From Prorocentrum cordatum (Eukaryota; Sar; Dinophyceae; Prorocentrales; Prorocentraceae), in assembly GCA_963575745.1 (NCBI GenBank), contig CAUYUJ010020530.1:67001-131000 (forward strand): a stretch of 64,000 nucleotides of DNA. Direction: 5' to 3'. Under the pieces are notes generated by a model that was given only the letters and a program-made list of their open reading frames with translations, was not told the DNA's origin and made no database searches. Position numbers and translations under genes: made by a program. This document shows positions 11,528 to 21,950 of the stretch, piece after piece. The first letter of the stretch is position 1, and each line of letters starts with the position of its first letter.

Positions 11528-11595
11528 CCATTTGGCTCAAGCCATCTTGGCTCATGGGCCATGTTCCCGGGGGTGACAGGCGCCACTGGCTCAAG
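11528..11595 (+). other. Cluster of decayed spliced-leader relics
   Basis: CCATTTGGCTCAAG at 11528-11541 is followed without a gap by CCATCTTGGCTCATG at 11542-11555. GCCACTGGCTCAAG follows at 11582-11595. All resemble the 3' two-thirds of the dinoflagellate SL (CCATTTTGGCTCAAG). A head-to-tail pair lacking CCGTAG is the arrangement expected when a retro-inserted mRNA is trans-spliced again at the AG inside its older leader. No downstream open frame was recognised, so the inserted gene has probably decayed. Confidence 0.6.
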
Positions 11596-12787
11596 CCTGA
11601 TGCCACCCGGTGCCTTCTGCGCATTCGCTGGGGCTGGACGACCGCATGATGTGCTCGCATGAGCGCCAATGTATTGCCCGTGTGCAGTCTTCGCGTGAAC
11701 GCCAGAGGAAACCTGAGCTGTTTTGCGAATCTAGTGTGCCTTAATTTGTTCTTGCTGTCGGTCATCGTCGTCTGACTCGCTTTCGTCGTTGGTGGCCCTG
11801 CTCATGTTGGCCATGCTCATGTTGGCCAGCGACGAGATGATTCGCAATATTCTGTCATCCGTCCGCCTTGCGAGTGGCTGACAAGGCCTCAACTCCTCAC
11901 CTCCTCACCATGGGTCACCGGCCCGTTCATGGAGCACGACGTTCTCTATGATCGCCCAGGGGCCTACACTGCCCATTGTCATGCTCGTCCCGTTCGGGCA
12001 CAGGGCCAGACCGCGGGTTGGTGGTGGGTTGGCATTCGTTGCGCTCCCTACTCTGTTCCTGCTTCCTCCCTTTCTCCCTCCAGGGCTGCCTCTGTGGTAC
12101 CCGCAGCCCGGGCGCGAGAGGGGGGGAGGTGGGACGAGGAGAGGGGTGCGCAGCAAAGCGTGACGAGGGACGCAAGGGCGCTGGGGGAAGCCGAAGCTCG
12201 TGACAAAAACAACTTCCCTGACGGCGCGCGGCAGACTCGCTCGACTCGGCGTCAGGGAAAAGGTCGGGAGCCTCCAGGAGTCGCCGAAGAATCCCGTGGG
12301 GTCCATCACGGGGGCACGGACGCACCCACACGTTACCATCCGGAGAGGGGGTGCGCCCCGTGGCGACTTGAAAGGAGAGGGGGACAGCAAGAGGGGAGGG
12401 CGGGGGGAGAAGGGGGAAAGCAGCAGCAAGAGCCATCAGGCGACAGGGGCACTGGAGCCCTCGGCTGGCGAACTCCGCGGAGAGGCGGGCCTCGTCATGG
12501 CCCACGAAGTCCGAGGAGCACCCGGCCACGGGCCCAGCCGACAGAGTGCCACGTCCCGCAGCGGGGGCCGAGGCCGAAGCCTGTCGGAGATGCTGGCCAA
12601 GAGAGCCCGATGAAAGACCAGAGCGTCGGATGCAAAGCTCGTCCCTCGCCTGAGCACAGCACAGCCCACCCCCACCCCCAGCCAAGACCCCCACTCCCAA
12701 CATGGGGATCCAGGGGGTCCAGGCTTGGGGACGGGGGGGAGTTGTTAGGGGTTCGGGTCAGAAAAATCCCCTCACCACAATACTTGG
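11596..12787. other. Gene-free sequence
   Basis: About 1.2 kb downstream of the SL relics. A direct repeat of GCTCATGTTGGCCA occurs at about 11801 and 11816. A minus-strand frame of 258 codons (11927-12703) shows no domain and is opposed by a 303-codon plus frame, so neither is called. Confidence 0.45.
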
Positions 12788-13905
12788 CAATTTCCCGCCG
12801 CAATGTTCGTCGACATTCTCGGCATCCTTATAGTCGCTAGTACGACTGAACTAGAAAATTTGCTGGTCGATCATTTCTCGCGACTTCGTCATGCACAATA
12901 CTCGTGGTAATTGTTTATGGTGTTCTCCGCGCTGCGCGTCTGCGTCATGTGTGCGCTACGGTGTGATGTATGTGACCTTATGCTGGCTCGCCAAGCCGGC
13001 ACACCCCGTATTGGTTTGGCCATTGATACGCCGAGGCATGACCGTTATTGCAGTGGCGTGTCCTGAAGAGGGAGCAATAAGTATCGTTACGTTGTGGCTC
13101 GTCTGTCAACGGGGTCATCGATCCGATCTGGTCTATACCTGCTCTGGCGCTTCAATCGCCACTTGCTTGTCAATTTCCCGCCGCAATGTTCATCGGCATT
13201 CTCGGCATCCTTGTAGTCGCTAGTACGAATGAACTAGAAAATTTGCTGGTCGATCATTTCTCGCGACTTCGTCATGCACAATACTCGTGGTAATTGTTTA
13301 TGGTGTTCTCCGCGCTGCGCGTCTGCGTCATGTGTGCGCTACGGTGTGATGTGTTTGGCGTCCTGCTCTCGCCCGGTTCAATCATGCCGGCACGCCCCGT
13401 ATTGGTTTGGCCATAGATACGCCGAGGCATGACCGTTATTGCAGTGGCGTGTCCTGAAGAGGGAGCAATAAGTATCGTTACGTTGTGGTTCGTCTGTCAA
13501 CGGGGTCATCGATCCGATCTGGTCTATACCTGCTCCGGCACTTCAATCGCCACTTGATTGTCAATGTCCCGCCGCAACGTTCATCGGCATTTACGGCGTC
13601 CTTGTAGTCGCTAGTACGACTGAACTAGAAGCTTTGCTGGCGGATCATTTCGCGACTTCGTCATGCACGGTACTCATTATGATTGGTTATTGTGTTCCCC
13701 GCGCTGCGCGTCTGCGTCATGTGTGCGCTACGGTGTGATGTATGTGACCTTATGCTGGCTCGCCAGATACAATGCCATGCCGGCACGCCCCGTATTGGTT
13801 TGGCCATTGATACGCCGAGGCATGACCGTTATTGCGGCGGCGTGCCCTGACGAGGAAGCAATCTGGTTACGTTGTGGTTCGCCCGCCAGCCAGGACCCCT
13901 TGCAT
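12788..13905. repeat. Tandem array, three copies of a ~385-bp unit
   Basis: Units begin at 12788, 13171 and 13562 (CAATTTCCCGCCGCAATG and variants), giving periods of 383 and 391 bp. The third copy is partial and ends near 13905. Copies share long words such as GCGTCTGCGTCATGTGTGCG and are clearly more than 90% alike by eye. Small indels distinguish them. No conserved frame spans the unit, so this looks like satellite-type repeat DNA. Confidence 0.9.
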
Positions 13906-14147
13906 CTCTAGGTCGGGAGTGAAGGTTGGCTGGAGGTGGGTTTGGGTTGTGCTGTCCTCATTCTCCCCACGCGCATCCCATACATCGCCAGCACCTTGGA
14001 AGATGACGACACAACTCTCAAGGCCCACGGCACTCGGGAGCGGGACCGACCGCAGGGTGCCAGGGTGCAGCGTAAACCGGCGAGAAGAGCGCGTGGGAGC
14101 AGCCGTTCGGTCCCCTCCCTGCCAAAGACACTCGCCCTCCCTGTTCC

Positions 14148-14274
14148 GTGGTTCAAAGATGGGGTTCTGAGGGATGGGGTCCTAAAGACGAGGCGCCTCA
14201 AACAGCGTAAATCCACCATTGGATCCCTTCCTACCCTTAGGACCCCATCCCTCAGGACCCCATCTTTGAACCAC
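14148..14274. repeat. 38-bp inverted repeat with 51-bp loop
   Basis: Left arm 14148-14185 and right arm 14237-14274 are reverse complements with one mismatch (GTGGTTCAAAGATGGGGT against ACCCCATCTTTGAACCAC). Each arm also contains an internal direct repeat of GATGGGGT. The near identity of the arms suggests recent origin or ongoing correction. Confidence 0.9.
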
Positions 14275-14964
14275 CGACATGTTGCCAGCACCTGCCCAAG
14301 GATAGGGAAGAGGAAGACCCGAAGAGACGAGGTGGGCGGGAGGAGGAGGCAGGGCGGGGGAGGGCGGAGGAGAGAGGAGGCCCAGAACCGCAGTGATCCT
14401 GGCGCCCCAGGCGCGCCGAAGCGGCTTGAGCCAAAAGAGACGGCCGCAAGGGCACATACCTTCACACAGCGCAAGCACACATACGCACTCACACACGCAC
14501 ACACACACACGCAAACGCACGTACACGCTAGTGGGACGCTTCGCGCATCAAATCGCACCAGTTCTGAATCATGAACTGCACGCAAACGCCCTCGATCCAG
14601 GCCTGACAACACGCATGCAACGACGTGCTACACATGGCGCGGCATGCCACACACACACACACGCACACACACTCACCACACAAATCAAAATGTAGCGCCC
14701 GATCGATGGAGACATAACTTCCACCCGCCTCCAGCCCAAGTGCTGGATCCTGTAGAGGTTGCCCCGCGTGAGAGCCACAACTACCTGTAGATATGTATGA
14801 TTACGCGTCTTCCGTGCGAGATTCGCAAATGTTCTACGCGTTTCGTATGTGGTGTACAGCTGTCATGAATGCATTGTTTACAAGTTGTATGTGATGTGTT
14901 TATATTTATATACACCTATACGTCAACCCTTCGGGTGATAAGGAGGTTCGGGGGAAGGAACCAA
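14275..14964. other. Gene-free sequence with (AC)n runs and an SL-like 12-mer
   Basis: AC-rich runs occur at about 14475-14530 and 14648-14682. CTTGAGCCAAAA at 14425-14436 is the reverse complement of the last 12 nt of the SL, followed by a GCCGTCTC-like stretch on the minus strand. It may be a decayed relic, but support is thin. Confidence 0.4.
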
Positions 14965-15225
14965 CGTCTCACTCGATCGGTCTCACTATCGATCTCACTA
15001 TCGATCTCACTATCGGTCTCGCTCGATCGATCTCACTCGATCGACCTCACTCGATGTATTTCACTCGATCGATCTCAAAATCGATCTGACTATCGATATC
15101 ACAATCGATCTCACGATCGACCTCTCTATCGATATCACAATCGAACTCGCATTCGGTCCCACTATCGATATCACGATCGATAGCACAATCGATATTACGA
15201 TCAACGTCATCAGCATCAACAACAC
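14965..15225. repeat. TCGATCTCAC-type minisatellite
   Basis: About 20 degenerate copies of a 12-bp unit such as CTATCGATCTCA. It drifts into ATCGATATCACA variants. It contains many ClaI-like ATCGAT palindromes. Confidence 0.85.
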
Positions 15226-15500
15226 AATCGCCATGAAAACATCCACATTATCATATTCATCGTCACCATCATCGGGACACCGTCATCATCACGACCTCAT
15301 CATTATCATCATCATCATCAACATCATCATCGGGACACCATCATCATCATCGGCACACCACCATCATCAGCACCATCATCTCATCATCATCATCATCATG
15401 AGCAACATCATCAACATCATCAGCATCGGGACACAGTCATCATCAGCAACATCATCATCTAAAACAGCATCATCATCATCATCGGGACACCATCATCCAC
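15226..15500. repeat. (ATC)n array with GGGACACC interruptions
   Basis: CATCAT and ATC runs broken by several copies of CGGGACACC or CGGCACACC. Apparent Ser, Ile and His-rich frames are artefacts. Confidence 0.85.
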
Positions 15501-15539
15501 TACCCGAGAGGCCCCCTCCCCAGCCCCCTGTTCGGCGCA

Positions 15540-15758
15540 AAGGGGGGAAGGGGGGGGGTCGAACCCCCCCCCTCTGTGCAGCGCTCGAAAAGCTCGAAGG
15601 GGGGGGGGGGTTCAGAACCCCCCCCCCCCTTCAAGGGGGGGTGGGGGGTTCGGACCCCCCCCCCCCCAAAGGGGGGAGAGGGGGGGGTCGAAAATCTCAC
15701 CTCCCCTTTGAAGGGGGGGAACGGGGGGGGGGTTCTGCGAGCACGCCCCCCCTTTTGT
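15540..15758. repeat. Alternating G-run/C-run palindromic array
   Basis: About 220 bp built from runs of 7-14 G followed by TTCGAA, TTCAGAA or TTCGGA and then runs of 7-14 C, repeated at least four times. Each block is a near-perfect palindrome. Either strand could also form quadruplexes from the G-runs. Higher-order spacing is about 60-70 bp. Confidence 0.9.
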
Positions 15759-16039
15759 GTATTCAGGGCCATTAACTGGCGGCGCGTTTTCCCAATGGTG
15801 GGCTTAGGATCCACTGGGCCAGGATGGGTGCAGGCGCCCTCCTGCCTTGGCTGGAAGGCGTGCGCACCATCCGTGGGCCAGGCTCGGCCTGGCAAGGCTC
15901 GGTGCAAATGTATAGCTGTACGCCCCCCGGGCACCGACGGAAACGTCCGAAAACCTGACCGCCCCTGAGCCTATCCCTCTCGAGCGCTGCCCCTACATAA
16001 CGATGTTTTCTTGATTCTGGGGGACCCAAAAAACCCAAA

Positions 16040-16180
16040 AATATCCACATCGCTACCGCCCGGACCCCTCCCGGGCTGCGTTCTGACCAGGATTCCGGGG
16101 CGAGTCCAGCGGTGGCAACGAGGGCCTCCAAGGAGGCCCCAAAAAGGTGAAAACAGGAAAGGGGGTACAAGTATGGATAC
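16040..16180. repeat. Dispersed repeat, copy 3
   Basis: Third copy of the element at 338-450 and 500-643. Words include CATCGCTACCG, CTGACCAGGATTCC and CCAGCGGTGGCAACGAGGG. It is followed, like copy 2, by GTATGG and pyrimidine-rich sequence. Confidence 0.65.
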
Positions 16181-16279
16181 TTTTTCCTTCCCTGAGATTC
16201 CCCCCTCCCTCTATCCCTCCCCTGCCTCCACCCCCTGGGCCCCAGAGAGCTGCCACCCTTGAGCAGGGACCGACCGTCC

Positions 16280-16455
16280 CGGCATTCCTATAGGCCTGCC
16301 ACGACATGCTCTTAGAACCCCAAAATGTTATTATAGCAAAAGCAATGTTCTTAGAACTCAAGCCCGATGTGTTAAAACAAAACAGAATCAGTCGTACACG
16401 TTCGAAGAACATGTCGTGCAAACCACAAAAAGGTTCTTAGAACATTATTTGGTGG
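16280..16455. repeat. AT-richer segment with repeated TTCTTAGAAC
   Basis: Three near-palindromic copies (CTCTTAGAAC, GTTCTTAGAAC, GTTCTTAGAAC) and an inverted pair CACGACATG/CATGTCGTG. It may be a small decayed foldback element. It differs sharply in base composition from its GC-rich neighbours. Confidence 0.4.
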
Positions 16456-17375
16456 GTCTATGGGCGCGCCAGGACGCTTCGCCACTGCTTGACACCCAGG
16501 CGGGGCGCGGGCGCCGTTCGTGGCAGGTGCCCGTGAACGTGGCGCGCACCCTCGCCGCGCCGCCGGCCCGCGGCCCGCCGCACCGCAGCGGCGACGGGCC
16601 GGCGACGACCGCCGCGGCGCAGAAGCCCCAGGCGGTGGACACGGCCTCCTGCGGCGCTGGGGGTCGAGGAGGAAGATCGAGGAAGGGGGTCGCTGGGGGT
16701 CGAGGTGGAAGGGGGGCCGAGGAGGAGGGGGATCGGAACGGAGGAGGATCGAGAAGGAGGGGGATCGAGGAGGAGGAGGAGGAGGAGGACGAGAAGGATC
16801 GAGGAGGGGGAAGATCGAGGATCGAGGAGGAGGAGGAGAAGGATCGAGGAAGAGGGTCCAGGATCAAGGGGAGGAGCGAGGATCGAGAAGGCTGTCGATC
16901 GAGGAGGGCGTCCCGCGGGTGGGGAGGCAGGGGCGCGGCGCCCCCCCCCCCGCAGGCGGCCGGGGAGCCGGCTCGCGCTCCGACGGCCCGTGCTCGCCGA
17001 GGCGGCTGGCGCAGGGAACTCGCGGCGGACGGAGGGTGGGGGGTCGAGGGAGGGCCCCCGCCTCCCCTCGCTGCGAAGGAATCACGACGGGAGGTGCCAA
17101 AGTAGGCTGGGACATCATGAGGCCAGAGGTGCCGCGAGGGAGGAGGGCGCCAGCCCCCCACGGGGCAGCGGCGAGGCGAGGCAGCGCGGCGGCCGAGGCG
17201 GCAGGGGGCGCCGGCGGGGGCGTCGGCGCAGTCGGCCGCGGGGCGTCGGCGCGGTCGCGCCGAGCCGGGGCTCAGAAGAGGATTCGTCCGCTGGCTGCTG
17301 CGCGCGGGCGTACCTGTGCGGCATACGAGAGAGACCCGTTCTCCTCGGTCCCCTGGCTTTCGCACACCAGCGGCG
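16456..17375. other. Gene-free GC-rich sequence with GGATCGAGGAGG repeat
   Basis: A purine-rich degenerate repeat of GATCGAGGAGGAGG type occupies 16655-16895. The flanks are very GC-rich. Long frames on both strands were not called. Confidence 0.5.
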
Positions 17376-17482
17376 TCTCCTCCTCCTCCTCCTTCTCCTC
17401 CTCCTCCTCCTCCTCCTCCTCCTCCTCCTCCTCCTCCTCCTCCTCCCTCTCCTCCTCCTCCTCCCTCTCCTCCTCCTCCTCG
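17376..17482. repeat. (CTC)n tract at the 3' end of LINE-B
   Basis: CTC tract with CCCTCT interruptions. It abuts the 3' end of the minus-strand LINE-B. The other end of that element (24794-24843) abuts CTC in the same orientation. Confidence 0.9.
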
Positions 17483-17508
17483 CACGTCGCCGCGGGCAAC
17501 GTCTCTCC

Positions 17509-18720
17509 TCACCGCGCTTGCGCCCCCGCGCGCGCACTGCCACCTCGGGCGCCAGCTCGACGCACCAGGACTGCCCTTATGGCAGGGAAGGTGGATTCGC
17601 CTGCCTCCCACGAGACTGGAGGCTCGAAGGCTTGAAGCCTGATGAAAAGAAGATATGAGGCAATGGGCAACAGGAGAGACGAGTCAGAGGGAGCGATGAG
17701 GCCGAGGCGACGGATGGGGCAGGCAGGAATGGAGTCAAGACGCAGCAACGTGGTGACAAGACCCCACAGTCGTGGGCACGCCCAGTAGTGGGTGAAGCAG
17801 TCAGGTGCACTCATACGTCCTAGCATACACTGTTTCAAATTATCGTCGTGCATTCGGAAACTGGTTATCCACGCGCCAGAGAAGGTCCGCCACGCGGCAT
17901 TTCTCAGAGCAGGCGGGAACTTTACAACTTCAGCTTGCACGGAGCTCCAGCAAATACCCTGGATCAAGCGTTTTTGAGCAGGGTGGTACCTGCACAGGCG
18001 GGCACTCCAGTCCCGAACGAGGCTCCCAGGGAAAAGGACGCCAGAAAACGTTTTGTGCAGAGCTCCTTGGATCTTAAACTTCGGGGAAGGGTGCGGCTGC
18101 TCTCGCCGTTCTTGCTGCAGTCTGCTCAAGGTTTGTAGTGTGGCCGCACCAGCAGCTCTATACTCGGGGACCGTGGAAAATCCATTGGCAGCCAAACTTA
18201 GCTGCTCGGCGAACGCGGGAGCTTTCCAGAAGCTCGGATATCGTTTCTTCAGACCGATGTCTTGGAGAGAAAGGCACCTCTCAGCTTCCCTCTCCAACAT
18301 GCTAAGCAGGGGCCTCCACTCTGGGAGGGTCGCCACTGCAGATCGCATTAAAGTCGCCGCACACATTGTTTCTACACTATCGATTTTGGGCCCTCCCCAG
18401 GATTTGAGTTCAACAAGCGAGGCCAGGGACAAGGCACAATTAGGGAGAGCAAAAACAGAGGCCAGGGAAGCGTGCTCGAGGCGCCGCAGAGAGGGGATGC
18501 CAGGGAGCTGGAGGGGGAGCCGGGCGAACTGGGCAACATATGAGAGCGTGCTTATAGCCCGCTTATTATATAAATATTCGGCAACTCCTGTGGGGCATCG
18601 CTCACGAGCAACCTGAGCAGCTCGGGTGGACCATTTCTGGATGGGCTGGATCCAAGCCTCACGCGAGGCCGCGGGGCCGAGGATGAGGCCGATATACTCC
18701 ACCATCGCAACGATATTAAA
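17509..18720 (-). pseudogene. LINE-B ORF2, C-terminal part
   Basis: An open frame of about 400 codons continuing the LINE-B reverse transcriptase after the nested insertion. It begins FNIVAMVEYIGLILGP, the region after the RT palm. It contains the thumb/connection-like segment and ends with a Cys/His motif (SAPDCFTHYWACPRLW), typical of the zinc-binding tail of non-LTR RTs. The frame matches the part upstream of the insertion: the interval 18721-21063 is 2343 nt, a multiple of three. The last ~40 residues (Arg/Ala/Gly-rich) probably run beyond the original stop into flanking sequence. Confidence 0.75.
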
Positions 18721-18721
18721 T

Positions 18722-21063
18722 TATACATATAACGGCGCGCCGGGTCCGGGGGCCCGGGGCCGGGACCTCGACCGCAAATGTGCACCCCGGGGGGCCCGGA
18801 GGCTCGTCGGGGCTTGCCGGAGGCCTCCCCGGTCAGACAAGACGGCCCCAGAAACGCCCAAGACGGTCGAAGAAACTTCCAAGAGGCCTCCAAGAGGGCT
18901 CCGAGATGCTGAAGATGGCCTCCAGACGTCCAAGGACGCCCCCCAAGACGCCCCAAGAAGCCTCCAACATGCGTCCCAAGAGGGCCCCTAGACGCAAAAA
19001 TTGGCCCATTCCCTTCGTAAAACGTACATTTTTCACAAAGTTGCCTTTTGGGCTTTCCGACATTACAGGACGGCCCAAGAGGCGCCCAAGACCGCCCCAA
19101 GACGGGCCAAGAAGCTCCCAAGAGTGCCCCAGGACAGCCCAAGAGGGCCCCAAAACGGCCCAAGAGGCGCCCAAGATGGCCCAAGAGGGCCCCAAGACGG
19201 GCCCAAGAGGGGGCCCAGAGGGGGACCACGAACCGCAAGCTCGAGCCTTCCGCCCCAAGAGGCCGCCAGGAGGCCCCCAGGAGGCCCCTCAAGAGGCCCC
19301 AGGAGACCCCAGACGTCCAAGGACGCCCCCAAGAGGCCAAGAAGCCTCCAACATGCGTCCCAAGAGGGCCCTAGACGCAAACATTGACATTCCCTTCGTA
19401 AAACGTACATTTTCAACTAAGTCGCCGTTTGGGCTTTCCGACGTTACAGGACGGCCCCAAGTGGCGCCAAGACCCAAGACGGCCCAGAAGCGCCCAAGAC
19501 GGCCCAAGAAACTTCCAGAGGACCTCCCGCACGAGGGCTCCGAGATTGTGAGATGGCCTGCCAGGACGTCCAAGGACGCCCCCAAGAGGCCCCAAGAAGC
19601 CTCCAAAACAAATGCGTCCCAAGAACGGCCCCATAATAAGCAAACATGGCCCATTTCCTTTAGGAGAGCGAAAATGAAAAACGCGGTAAGAGCCATGTGA
19701 TGTTCTATACATATCCACCAAAGTGGTTATTTTTGGGCTAAGGCTCGAGCTTTACGGTTGTGGTCCCCTCCTGTGCCCCCGGACGGGCCCGTCTTCAGGG
19801 GCGCCTCTTGGGCCATATTGGGGCGCACACTATTGGGCCCCCGGGTATTGGGGCCCTCTTGGGCTGTCCTGGGGCCTTCTTGGAAGCTTGCTCCGGGACG
19901 TATCTGGGGCCCCCCCCCCCCCGGTCTTGGGCGCCTCTTGGGCCGTCCTGTAGCGTCGGAAAACCAAAAAGACAACTTTGTTGAAAATGTACGTTTTACG
20001 AAGGGAATGGGCCAATTCTTGCGTCTAGGGGCCCTCTTGGGACGCATGTTGGAGGCTTCTTGGGGCCTCTTGGGGGCGTCCTTGGACGTCTGGGGTCTCC
20101 TGGGGCCTCTTGAGGGGCCTCCTGGGGGCCTCCTGGCGGCCTCTTGGGCGGAAGGCTCGAGCTTGCGGTTCGTGGTCCCCCTCTGGGCCCCCTCTTGGGC
20201 CCGTCTTGGGGCCCTCTTGGGCCATCTTGGGCGCCTCTTGGGCCGTCTTGGGGCCCTCTTGGGCTGTCCTGGGGCCCTCTTGGAAGCTTCTTGGGCCGTC
20301 TTGGGGCGGTCTTGGGCGCATCTTGGGCCGTCCTGTAACGTCGGAAAGCCCAAAAGGCGACTTTGTTAAAAATGTACGTTTTACGAAGGGAATGGGCCAA
20401 TTCTTGCGTCTAGGGGCCCTCTTGGGACGCATGTTGGAGGCTTCTAGGGGCCTCTTGGGGGCGTCCTTGGACGTCTGGGGTCTCCCGGGGCCTCTTGAGG
20501 GGCCTCCTGGGGGCCTCCTGGCGGCCTCTTGGGGCGGAAGGCTCGAGCTTGCGGTTCGTGGTCCCCCTCTGGGCCCCCTCTTGGGCCCGTCTTGGGGCCC
20601 TCTTGGGCCATCTTGGGCGCATCTTGGGCCGTCTTGGGGCCCTCTTGGGCTGTCCTGGGGCCCTCTTGGAAGCTTCTTGGGCCGTCTTGGGGCGGTCTTG
20701 GGCGCCTCTTGGGCCGTCCTGCAACGTCGGAAAGCCCAAAAGACAACTTTGTTGAAAATGTACGTTTTACGAAGGGAATGGGCCAATTCTTGCGTCTAGG
20801 GGCCCTCTTGGGACGCATGTTGGAGGCTTCTTGGGGCCTCTTGGGGGCCTCCTTGGACGTCTGGAGGCCATCTTCAGCATCTCGGAGCCCTCTGGAGGCC
20901 TCTTGGAAGTTTCTTGGGCCGTCTTGGGCGCTTCTTGGGCCGTCTTGTCTGACTGGGGAGGCCTCCGGCAAGCCCCGACGAGCCTCCGGGCCCCCCGGGG
21001 TGCACATTTGCGGTCGAGGTCCCGGCCCCGGGCCCCCGGACCCGGTGCGCCGATATATGTATA
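18722..21063. mobile_element. Giant foldback element nested in LINE-B
   Basis: The ends are inverted repeats. TATACATATAACGGCGC at 18722 pairs with the right end read in reverse (TATACATATATCGGCGC), and similarity continues for about 130 bp. Inside, the left arm has two ~381-bp units (marker AACGTACATT at 19021 and 19402). The right arm has three ~385-bp units in opposite orientation (marker AATGTACG at 19986, 20371 and 20757). The units consist of degenerate CCCAAGACGGCC words. The centre lies near 19700-19760. No transposase or conserved frame is present. AT flanks both ends (18720-18721 and 21064-21065), a possible 2-bp target duplication, though the exact boundary is ambiguous. Confidence 0.85.
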
Positions 21064-21950
21064 ATCAGCCCACTCAGGGATGTTATTACAAAGCCAGGAT
21101 CTATACAGCTGGGCGCGGAATTCGTCGAAAGGTCCTGAAAGCGGCACTATATAGCATTTACTACTCTTGAGATTCAGATGAGCGAGTTCGCGACTGTGAT
21201 CAAACACCTGCTTTCGCTGCTTCAGCTGCTGGATCTCGGCTACAACTGCCCCCACGTCGTCTGCGCAAGCTTTTGCTGCCGAAATCGGTCGCCTCCTTCT
21301 CTCATGTGACTCATCTTGATTGAGCAGCTCTCGGAATTCTGCCATGAAGGGATGACTGCATATAGCATAGATGGCCCCCGATGCTGGGCAACCTTGCAAG
21401 ATTCCACTGAGGACCTCGAAAAGGAAAAGAGTGGTCTGCTGATGCACTCCGGAGCACAGCACGTTCTGGTATATGTATTTCATGAACACGAGCATCGGCG
21501 GCGGCAATCGAATGTACTCCAGTACTCGGAAGATCTATACATGTGCTACCGACGGGAAGGCCTGACCGAAATCAAAGGTACATAATGCTGGCAGGGATAA
21601 GGCTGCGGACGGTTGCATGCTCACCATTCGTGCTCGTGCATCTAAGTCTATGATGTTCACCCCGAAGTTGCGACCCTGGACGAACCTCCTCTGCTCGCAG
21701 TCAATGAACTCCCCGAGACGACGAGCGAGATGCCGAACGACGACGCCCGTCAGGATCTTGCTGCTTGTTTGTTTGAGTCCTAAAGGTCGTGTTTCCCCTG
21801 CTCCACGAACCACCTCCTCCTCATCTCCTTCTTTGGACCCCTTGGCTAAAAACGCCCCGCGTATAAAATTGAATTCAGGAAGTGAGCTCCCTCCACCCAA
21901 GATCCACCACAGAGCACGATCCAAGACCAAGACTCCCATCGGATAGAAAC
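21064..21950 (-). pseudogene. LINE-B ORF2, reverse transcriptase palm
   Basis: Minus-strand RT core. RT motifs in order are RPLGLKQTSSK, FDFGQAFPSV (motif A, first catalytic Asp), SGILQGCPASG (motif B), KACADDVGAV (motif C, the YxDD box read as CADD) and LNLKSSKC. An in-frame TAG at 21535 lies between motifs A and B. Both sides stay in the same frame, so it is a point nonsense mutation. The segment stops at WAD, where the foldback element is inserted. It would synthesise cDNA by target-primed reverse transcription if intact. Confidence 0.85.

Noticed and set aside
11927-12703. 258-codon minus-strand frame
   Set aside because: GC-rich sequence gives equally long frames on the opposite strand. 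No motif, no splice or start support.
12788-13905. CRISPR-like array
   Set aside because: The direct repeats are ~385 bp with no spacers. The genome is eukaryotic. No short-repeat/unique-spacer pattern occurs anywhere in the window.
14475-14690. (AC)n stretches as a telomere-like or SL gene cluster
   Set aside because: No telomere repeat unit and no conserved SL RNA gene (leader followed by a GT donor and Sm-like site) could be found here or at the SL relics. The SL copies lack the SL RNA intron.
18780-20800. Repeated Pro/Arg/Lys/Gln-rich peptide (PKTAQEAPK-type) and its Gly/Leu/Ser/Trp-rich antisense counterpart
   Set aside because: These frames come from the CCCAAGACGGCC words in both arms of the foldback. 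Neither strand has a start, stop or domain logic.
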